From NCBI GenBank assembly GCA_001939145.1, contig LSRX01000136.1, positions 836,771 through 900,770 on the forward strand: a DNA stretch of 64,000 bases, given 5' to 3'. Position 1 is the first letter of the stretch. Each line of letters opens with the position of its first letter. Position numbers and translations under genes: made by a program. Of the stretch, positions 55,666-64,000 are shown piece after piece. The notes under the pieces are model-generated. The model was not told the origin of the DNA, did not search any database, and saw only the letters and a program-made list of their open reading frames with translations. This stretch comes from Symbiodinium microadriaticum. Its lineage: Eukaryota > Sar > Dinophyceae > Suessiales > Symbiodiniaceae.

Positions 55666-57100
55666 CTCGAGAGTCCACGAGACAATCCGCAAGTGGTGAA
55701 AACACGCACAGGTGGTTTCTTCAAGAGATGCAACCTCTCTGGATCGGGACCTGACCTCAGGATGTCAAGCCCGAAAGGGAATGCAACGAAGCGACGTTGC
55801 GGTCGAGTTGTCCAGCAAGCTCCAAAAGTCCTGCTTGGCACGGATGGGCGCAATTGCCTCCAGGGTGCTGTAGTTGCATGGATTTGCTAACTGTGGCAAA
55901 AGAAGCCACCTCCGCCAGCCTCCCAGAAGCGACCTGGAAATCAGGCAGAAAGGGGAATGCCGGAGAAGAAACCCTCCCCGGAGCCGGACGTTTTCTGTCC
56001 CCTCAAGCGGCCGAGCTCCTACAGCTCCAGATCTAAATCTAGATCAGGCCCCGCTTGCGAACTTCAAGCAGCCCTGGACTTCTCGTGGCTCGACTGCCGT
56101 CACCGTGCAGGCGTTCGCCCTCGAGAAAGAGAAATTCGCGCCACTACTCCTAAGCAAGCCGTGCCCGGGTGCTGCGGACACTCAGTGCACTCGTGCAGCA
56201 CTCACGTTCCACACCACCTCACACCGCCTGAGCTGATTTTGAAAACCCCCGGTAGTCTCGCCTCGCTCGAGATCCGAGTCAGCAAGGAGGCAGCCTCTGA
56301 GTGCCGACCACTTGTCTCCGTACAGGAGGTGTTTCCCCGAAGGGGCGGAGGGGGGCAGTTTGGAGTCTATGCTGATAAGCTCACACAGTGAGCACAAGTC
56401 AATCCTACCATCTGTTCCTGCTCTTCCACATAATCATGATCAGCCATACTCAACCCGTTCAACATACTGCCCTGCGAACCTGACTGCAACTCCTGCATTC
56501 TGTGAGTTGAACTTGAACCCGCAAGATGCGGCGCAGCGCTGCCTGGCCTGGAACATAGCGAAGCCAGCGGGCGTTCCGTCCTAATTCTCGCAGGCTCGAG
56601 ACATTGCACATCCTGCAAAAGATATATGCCAACTCCAGCAAGCTGCACATTCCAGCACAAGGAGGGCACGGCATCGGCGACGACGACTGCTGCAACCCGC
56701 AATGCATGTTGCAGGGCCTAAGGCCGCAGGCGCATTGAGTCTGACTTTGGCTCACACACCCGCTAATTGTGAAGGTAAGAAGGAGGCGTCACACAAGGCG
56801 GGAAGCTGTGGAACAGACCGGAGGGCCTGGCAGTGAGGTCTGGGGTAAGGGGGTGCTTTCGGTTTTTGTGTGATTTTAGTATGCAATTAGACAAATGGTG
56901 TAAATGTGCTGGGGCGGGGTTTTCACAAGATCAAGCTTTGCTCTATGCAATAAGCCACCTGCAGGATCTGACGTCTCCTGTGTGCATCGCAAGCTGTGAT
57001 CGTTGCAGCAAAGAGGTCAGGCCTTGAGCAGGTTCGCGAAGTGCCCATAGCCAAAAATAGCTACGGGCCTCAGGGGAAAGCTCAAGGAAAGCTCCCCGAG
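55666..57100. other. Spacer without supported genes
   Basis: Open frames on both strands without splice support. Confidence 0.35.
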
Positions 57101-57379
57101 TCCAGCCATCTCCAAATCACAATTCGGGTTCAGAAGAGTGTGGGGGCCCTCTCACCCTTGGGCTGCCAAAGGGCACAACCGACAGGACGGCGAACAGCAA
57201 AGGTGCCCTTGACGACGATGCCTCGTTGGTGTACAGCGACGCAACGCAAACAGGAAGGTTGCGGAACCGAAGTCCAGAAGAGATGATTCTTATACTACCA
57301 GTGACATGACAACAGCCACTTGTGCCAAGTTTTCTGCTGGGGCAAACCGACACACAGGTTTCCGCACGAGACAAACAAA

Positions 57380-57540
57380 GCCAGATTGAATGCAGCTCAG
57401 AGGTCTCCACTACAGCTGCCAATTGGCGACTGACTGAAGGTCCGAATCCAATTCCAGGATCACGAGGGCGGTCTGCCTGCCGCTTCCCTGCGAAGATCTG
57501 GCCGATTGCAGGCAGCCCAAGTGACACTGCCTCAGAGAAG
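57380..57540 (-). CDS. Possible exon, unidentified
   Basis: Minus-strand words AFSEAVSLGLPAIGQIFAGK and SRQLAAVVETSELHSIWLCL. Codon bias moderate. A plus-strand frame over the same bases is almost as plausible. Confidence 0.25.
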
Positions 57541-57999
57541 GCCCTCTCTGTCTGGAGGCTTCAAAAAGCATTGAAGTTGCATGGCTTGGTATTCCACCCT
57601 GGAGTAGGGCTGAACAGGGACACTGGCCTGAAAAACTTAGTCACACAAGATATTCAACGCTGGGCGACGGCATTCAGGAGTGCCGCCACTGCCACACCTG
57701 GCAACAAGACCCAGGCGTCGGAAGCTGACCCGTGCCACTTGAAGCTTGCAAACCACAGTTTCAACATGTTGGAGTAACTCGGTATCAGCTGCCACAGCTG
57801 GCTCATGCCCGGTTCTGACTTAATCAACCTACCTGTTACCTTTACCCACCAGATCACTACCCATGTATGTGTGCAAGCACCCAACTTTGTGGGGACCAAA
57901 AGTTTTGCTAATCAGAGCTCCTCGACAAAAACCATCTCTGATCTTTCCGGCATGCCCTGGAAAGCCTTGAGCCCCCGGTATATAATAACCCTTGGCACA

Positions 58000-58201
58000 G
58001 CCGACAGATCATCACGAGGCTGTGGATCGTTTCAAAGACCTGGTCCGCAGGAGTTGGGAGATTCGAAGGCGACACTCCTTCAAAAGATCACTGCGTCGCT
58101 CACGGCTCCACAACCACAAGAAGGCGTCAGTCATTCCAGCTGCTTGGGTGCATCACTCAAACCGCTCACAACAAGAGGTTGCATCAAACCCCAGTGCGTA
58201 A
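58000..58201 (+). CDS. Possible plus-strand terminal exon, unidentified
   Basis: Preceded by CTTGGCACAG, a fair acceptor, and ending in TAA at 58201. Encodes HHEAVDRFKDLVRRSWEIRR, then a basic helix. One of the few plus-strand candidates; no partner exon identified. Confidence 0.3.
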
Positions 58202-58469
58202 AGCGCACTTACAGCTCGAAGCCACCTGCTGCGTCTTCAAGACCTCAGCGAAGGCCAAGCTGACCCGCTCCTGCTGGAGCCCATGTCTGGCCCGCGCACT
58301 CTGCATTTATATGGCTGTTGATCTAAAATGCTTCATCCCGGAAGACACTTCTTCGCGAAAGCATTCTTTTACTTTCGCAACATCATCGTGGAACGTTCGC
58401 GGAGGCATATTTACAAACCGTTGCAACGTAGAACCCGGAACGTAAGCTACAAGCTTCTCGATGGCAAGT

Positions 58470-58815
58470 TTTTACAGGGCTTCTGGCAGGCTTCGCAGGG
58501 GTTTCAGGGCTGCGTGAAAGCTGCAATACTTGGAAAGGGCTGGTTAAGGCCGTCTTGAGGGTTGGATTTTCAACGAAGCCGTCTTAGGATTTAGATTATT
58601 GACAAAGTTTCCTGAGAGTTTCTCGATCGCAAAGCTTTTGGGGGCATAATTTCTGGGAGCTTTTTCTGCAGGCTTCAGGGCTTCTGTAGAGCTGCTTCAG
58701 GCCGTCTTGTGGCTTGGATTTCTGCCGAGGTCTCGGAATCCTTAAAGAACCCTCAGAAGAACCCTGCAAGGAACCCTTTAACAGAACCCTCAAAGGAACC
58801 CTCAACATGAAACAA
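58470..58815 (-). repeat. Degenerate minisatellites
   Basis: At 58744-58806 the plus strand repeats AGAACCCT or GGAACCCT about every 12-16 bases. At 58485-58575 and 58665-58720 two copies share GCAGGCTTC, then AGGCCGTCTTG, then TTGGATTT in order. A minus frame over this (RVPLRVLLKGSLQGSSEGSL) is a repeat product. Confidence 0.7.
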
Positions 58816-59739
58816 ACACCACCACAAAACCCAGTCAGCTGACAGCGTGTCCAGAATGCTCTTTTCCAGGATGTCGCTGTGCCGCTTTTGAAGCTTTTGG
58901 CCCACCTGCACAGGGCCGTTCCGTCTAGGGCCGTCTCAGTCTTCAAAAGACCACGCATGCGCAGTAAAAAGCAGCTCTTTGTCAAAACACAATTCTTAAC
59001 AAAATCCCTGAGGAGGCTTAGCCGTCGAAAAGCTTTTCTGCAGTCTCTTGTGTTCCCGCACGCCACCGTCTTGAGCTTGTCGACGACTACCAGGACGGGT
59101 GAGTCCTGGGCATGGCGGGTTGGACTAATTACAAATCTCTGGGCGTAGGAGGACGTGACACGCAAGCGGTATGTAAATATATGAAGCTCAAGGAGTAAGG
59201 CCAGTCATCCAGCTCACCGGAAAGAGATCCTACAGCGAAAAGTGCGGATCACTCGCATTCGTTCTGTGGGGCTACAGGCTGACATCAAGTCCACCTCCGG
59301 ATCCGTCGTCCCCAAACTACCAAGCTCCAGCACAGCCCTTCATCCTCGGACGACCCTCCAACGAAACCTGCCCTCTTCTGCCCTGGGAGGGCCTTGGAGC
59401 CCGATGCAGCCTCCGGCCAAACGAAACGGACTCTTGCGCTTGCACTTCTCGGCTGTCACACAAGCAACGTGTCTGCGTCTGACTTGGGATCCCACAGGCA
59501 CAAACAAGCCACGGCCACGAAGAACCTGGCATAAGGAGAAAAGCCGCCAGGATTTGACCCAGAATATGCCAGGACTAGGACTCCATGCAGTCCGAGACAT
59601 GGTCTGATCTGCAGCAATGGTCCGAGGCCAGACTCTTCCACGCGAGAGCACCTAGCCTAGCCCCCAGGGACATCTTGAACCTCTCGTAGTCTCGAGCGAA
59701 GCCCGACAGGCAAACCATTGCCACGAAATGACGACGATC

Positions 59740-60180
59740 GAGTCCAACCGTTCTCCACGGTACCCTTCTTTGTGAGTCTGAAGCGAAAGCGGCACTCGAA
59801 CCCGGCACTGTACTCTGATCCTGGACCCGGGCGTGCTCCCAGGTCTGAAGGACCCGAAAGACGGGGTGCCTCCGAGGCCAAGCACAGCAGCAGGCAGAAG
59901 ATGCCGGTAGGGGCACCCTGCACCGGGGCCTCGAGCAGAGCATCTCCGATGCTGTCTGCTATCTGCCCGTGTACTGCAAGGCCCTGCAATGCCCTGCAAC
60001 CAGATCCTCTGCATGGCATTTTCTGGCGCAATCTGTCGCACGAGGCCTCCTGCTCCTCAGCAACGGCGTCGTCCTCACAAGCGGTCCGGGGTCAGATGCA
60101 GAAGCGCAAACCTCAGCTCCATGCAGCTCGTCCTTGTCATCTTTGTTGCCGGCAGCTTTCTGGTCCGTCTTCCTCACGAG
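59740..60180 (-). CDS. Probable exons of an unidentified gene
   Basis: Two coding-like pieces. About 60177-60075: RKTDQKAAGNKDDKDELHGA, charged. About 59962-59765: ADSIGDALLEAPVQGAPTGI, then YSAGFECRFRFRLTKKGTVE. Good C/G third positions. A donor G|GTACCG near 59765 and an acceptor such as TTGCAG or ATAGCAG near 59965 are possible. No family recognised. Confidence 0.45.
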
Positions 60181-60249
60181 AAGCAGAAGGCAACAGAAGG
60201 CGCTCCAAACGCTTCAGCGGGACGTCACCGTGTTTTTGTTTTTAGAGCT

Positions 60250-63200
60250 GACAACAGGCAGAGAGATTGCCAGGTCCTCTGCTCGGCCGCCTCGGCCGCC
60301 TTCAAAGCAGCCGTCCTTTCCAGCATGTCGCTCCGTTCCCAGCAACTCGAGCCAACTCCAATCGCATGGTCACTTCATGATGAAACTGCCCAACCACGTG
60401 ACTGTTTTCGCAAACCATCCGGCCTCGTTCGGGCTGCAGTGAAGCTCATCCGCCCTGCGTCGATACTCCCTATGGGCAGCCGCTTCCATTCGTTTCAAGG
60501 CTTTCTGTGCCCGGCTTTTGTCAGAAACCATCTCCCTTACAGAATGGCTGGTCCGGGCCTCGAAACACCACAGGGAGGAAGGCAGCCAATGACCTTGCGT
60601 GCAGCCGTCACAGCCTTCATGTCATGTTGGCATGTGCCAAGCTGAACCTCCTGAGGAGCCCACATTAGCTCTGCCAGCCGGGCAATGACCTTGCTGCGAA
60701 CGTCCAGACTTGGCTTGCGAGGGGAAGCCTTTCGATTCGAGCCTGAGCCTTTGTTGCATAGGGATGACCAAGGAACGGCGGACCCAAACCCGAAAGATAC
60801 AGCAACAAGCAAGGCTGTGTCGTGAAGGGCCGGAACCGGTCGTGCAAGAGAACATGCAGCTCAAATGTCCCCCAGCTCTGCAGTTGCAGCCTCTCTGTCA
60901 CGACGAGCACGTGAGCAACAGCGTTCTTTGTCTCAACCGGCCTTTCCGACTCCTACTTGGTAGCTGACTGGCTAAAACGACAACGGCGAGCGCCTCAGCA
61001 AAAGACTAGTGCTGAGATCGGGGCATTGGCGAAGCCTGGCAGGAAGCGATCACGAGAGAAGCAGAGTGGGGACATTTCCAACCCGGGAATCACAAGCTTT
61101 GTCGCAATACTTGCGGCTTCAAACTCCAACTGAGGGGTTCAAAACGAGTTGGAAAAAAAAGCAGGCAGGGTGCGGGCGAGGGTGGGGAGGGTCATGCACA
61201 GGGGGTCCGGCGCGGGGAAGCTCAGCCACTGCAAAAGTCAAAAAATCTGGTCCAAATTTATCGGTATGTGGATACCAGGGGCGCAGCTACGGGGCGGAGG
61301 ACAATATTAGTCGCCGCACACTGGAACTCTCCCCTGAAAGGCCTTTGATGTCCTCGGGCCTGACTTGTGGAAGCGGCAGCATGGCTTTGATAGATGGCCC
61401 ACGAGCGGCTCGCCGCCCTACTGCTTACTTCACTGCATCGGGGTCGCATCTGGTGGTCATAGGGCGTCGGTGGGACTGAATGGCGAGGCCACGCACTAAG
61501 AAGGCTTCGTGTGGATGCTACCTCATTCAGAGCCCCTTCCATCGACAGAATCCACAGTCTTGCATACTCGGCTTGCAGATGCTGATTGTTGCTGCTTCGT
61601 CCTTCGTGCTTGCGGCTCTCGACATTTCAATCGAGTGTGTGGATCTTGGGCCCCGGGCTCGTATCATGCAGCATGCCACGGGCAGAAACTGTGCTGCTTC
61701 AGGTCTGCACCGACTGCAGGAAGCTCGCTGAAGCCGTCTATGGTATTACCCTCCCCCAGGCCGCTCCCCTCCCCCCCTCAACCTCCCTCCGGCCCTGCCC
61801 CCCTGGGCTTCCCCCCTTCTGACCAGTACCCCCCAAGCCGCGCGGACAAGCATGGGCGGATCTCAAGGAGCCGGCTCCGAAGCGGCTCTCGCGCTGGCGA
61901 GGAAAGTAACTTATTTTGGAGTCCTTATAATAAGGATCCTACTATTTGGGGTCCTATATTAGGGTCCCCTATTTTCGGAAACCCCCATATGACTTGGAAC
62001 GACTTGGCGAAATCCGCCGAGTCGCAACGGAAGCTTCTACGGCCAGGCATATAGATGTTTTCAACTCACGCAGGGGTGACAACCGCAACCACAGCACAGC
62101 TTCATGAAACTAGGATCATTCCACTTTGCTCAGTTTGTCTGCGGCATTTTCATGAAGCTAAGAGGGCACGCCTCAGATGAATTTCATTAACGGTGCATCC
62201 AGGCATCCCCTGCATGCAGGTTCGAGCGACACTTCCAGGCCGTAAAGAAAAAAATCAGGTCAAGTACCGTCTCAAGATCAGGAACATCGACAAAATGGTC
62301 GTGTCACTATGATGGGACTGCACAGTTGGACTGCTGGGCCAAGGGATGTCCTGCGAGCTCCCTCTTGCGAACTCCAAAGACCTGAAGCACCCTCACAGGA
62401 TGGCCGTCAATGTCACCAGCGCAAGATGACCTTGCACCAAAGGCTCTGGACATGACACCTCAACTGCCAGCCACAACTCGAGCCATGCCCTTAGCTCCTC
62501 AAACCTCGTCCTCTCTCGCCTCCTTCGCAAGACGCAAACCCCCCCCCTGACCCCCTCACCCCCCTGACCGGCATAATCCTACCTTCTGCAGAACCAAGGC
62601 CCCGGCTCCTGGCAAGAAAGCCCTCTAGCCGTTGTCTCGAGCAAGCCGCTCAGCGGAGCAGCAGAGTTTGAAGTTTCAGCGTTGAGCCCGGAACTCTACT
62701 GGCGCGGCATGCTGGCACCGACACGACCTCGCTAATCTTACCAAAACCAACTAATCAGAATCACCATAGCCCTGTCAATATGCTGCAATCGCATAGCACA
62801 ACGCTGAAACCTCACGGCCACCCTTTACAAGCTCGCTTGCGCTTCGAAACGCAGCGAGCGCGATAACACTCAGTGGCGCCAGCCAGTGCTCTCCGGGCCC
62901 TGCCAGTGTATCAAGTATGGGACACGCGGAGCATGCTTAGAACATGGTGATTTTTTGCCCCTTCCTTATGCGGAGGGAGAAACAAGCGCTAGGATGCGCT
63001 AGGATTGTGGTACTGTGTGCTAGTGGTGTTTCTTTTCTTCTGGTGGCCATGGGTCCAGTGGCTTCAAACTTCACCCCTTGACATTGTAGTAACCTTTAGT
63101 GCAAGCTGTGACGGCGTCGACTGATCCTCTGCAGCGCACTGTAATCCGTAATGCCCAGCCTTGTCACCCAGCTGGAAGGCATCTTGGAAGCAGTGGCCTG

Positions 63201-64000
63201 GTCGCGGCTCGGTGCTCGAACTCACAACATTTCAGCACTCCCAGAACGCTGAGGGCCGCGCCTATGAACAACTGGCAGCTCTCGCAGTAAAGCTCTGCTA
63301 CAGCACATTTGTAGCCTTAGCAGCATCAAACAGGGACTCACCGAAACACGACTTCAATGCATTTTGACGAAACAACGGCATGCAGATGCATGCAGCATGC
63401 ATTCAAGGACTGCACTTGCGACTCGGCTGCCGACACAGAATGCTAATGCTGCTAATGAAAGGCGAGCTGAATGCTTCATGGTGGCTCCCATATCCGACGA
63501 CAGGGCGCGTTCGCAAAGCCTGTGGCTTCGGCAGGCATGCTGGTGTGGTTTGCCGCCCTAGAAAGAACTCGCACCCAAGCCAACAGCACCAGTCCGTATC
63601 GTGCGCACTAACCGTGAAGCTACGTTCCAGCTACCGATGTCTGAGCAAGCACTCTTCTTGCAGCACAGGGGCCGTGGTCGAAATCGGTGCCCGAAAAGAC
63701 GGCCAAGCACAGGGACCTTGCCTTTGCTCTTCCTACAACGTTGCACAAAGGACAGTGAATGCTCACAGCCACAGCAATGACCCTCGAATCCGGCAGCATG
63801 GGTCTAACATGCACTGACTACTGGGCTCCACCAAGTGCCACACCACTTTGAAGAGGATGGATACAGCCGTCTACGGCACCTGCATCCGTGCCAGGGCTCA
63901 GCACGCACTGCACGGAAGCATGTTCTCACGGCTAGGTTTGCTTCAGTTTATGGCACGGCAATGAATGAATCGTGACTGTTGAAACGTACCAGTCTACTGT
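60250..64000. other. Right-end region without supported genes
   Basis: It holds poly-C-rich runs at 61740-61820 and 62538-62570. A short block at 61915-61985 repeats GGnGTCCTnATAnTAGG-like words (GGATCCTACTATTTGG, GGTCCTATATTAGG, GGTCCCCTATTTTCGG). Open frames on both strands show no consistent exon structure. Confidence 0.4.

Noticed and set aside
58596..59165. 189-codon minus-strand frame with GSLQGSSEGSL repeats
   Set aside because: Composition follows the AACCCT minisatellite; no splice sites or codon bias support it.
1..64000. tRNA, rRNA, snRNA genes or a relict dinoflagellate spliced leader
   Set aside because: Looked for T-loop-like words, U6-like sequence and the leader end TTTTGGCTCAAG by eye and found none; a covariance-model scan would be needed to be certain.

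Overview
The window reads as nuclear DNA of a dinoflagellate, most likely a coral-symbiont (Symbiodiniaceae) type. The evidence is: sparse short exons with C/G-ending codons separated by long introns; introns that start with GC or GA as well as GT and usually sit between AGG-like direct repeats; remnants of two dinoflagellate-type LINE reverse transcriptase families plus a long third LINE; a MORN-repeat gene; and many simple and telomere-like repeats. There is no bacterial-style gene layout, and I see no rRNA, tRNA, CRISPR array or operon. Nearly every coding segment I can defend is on the minus strand, matching the one-directional gene blocks known from dinoflagellate genomes. A 994-base N run (30523-31516) marks an assembly gap, and there is a single N at 1449.

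Layout, left to right. Positions 1-1455 and about 2880-3600 hold decayed minus-strand reverse transcriptase copies of two different families. Positions 4858-9515 hold a much more complete LINE on the minus strand: an N-terminal region, an AP-endonuclease, a reverse transcriptase with the FIDD box, and a C-terminal CCHC-like knuckle. It is interrupted by one in-frame stop and at least two frameshifts.

Positions 11645 to about 26250 appear to be one large minus-strand gene. It has an N-terminal helical exon with an IQ-like motif, a coiled-coil exon with a WW-like segment, a chain of at least seven MORN repeats spread over nine short exons (22574 down to 13063), and a probable C-terminal exon ending at 11645. 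The exon phases agree across all eight successive MORN junctions, whose introns begin with GT (3), GC (4) or GA (1). The first of these introns (16427-22518, 6.1 kb) contains a 4.9 kb element with terminal inverted repeats and a 9-bp target-site-like duplication (16557-21470). That element carries a telomere-like satellite with a 914-bp higher-order period. I consider it the most interesting object in the window.

From 28 to 64 kb there are several further minus-strand genes that I cannot name. They are recognised from splice-consistent exons: 28.5-29.7 kb, 32-35 kb, 36-41.4 kb, 46.3-46.5 kb, 48.0-51.4 kb (eight candidate exons, one possible 38-nt intron), 54 kb, 55.07-55.67 kb (membrane protein) and 59.7-60.2 kb. 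The rest is intronic or intergenic sequence with microsatellites, degenerate minisatellites and dispersed repeats. Product names are withheld where no family is recognisable.
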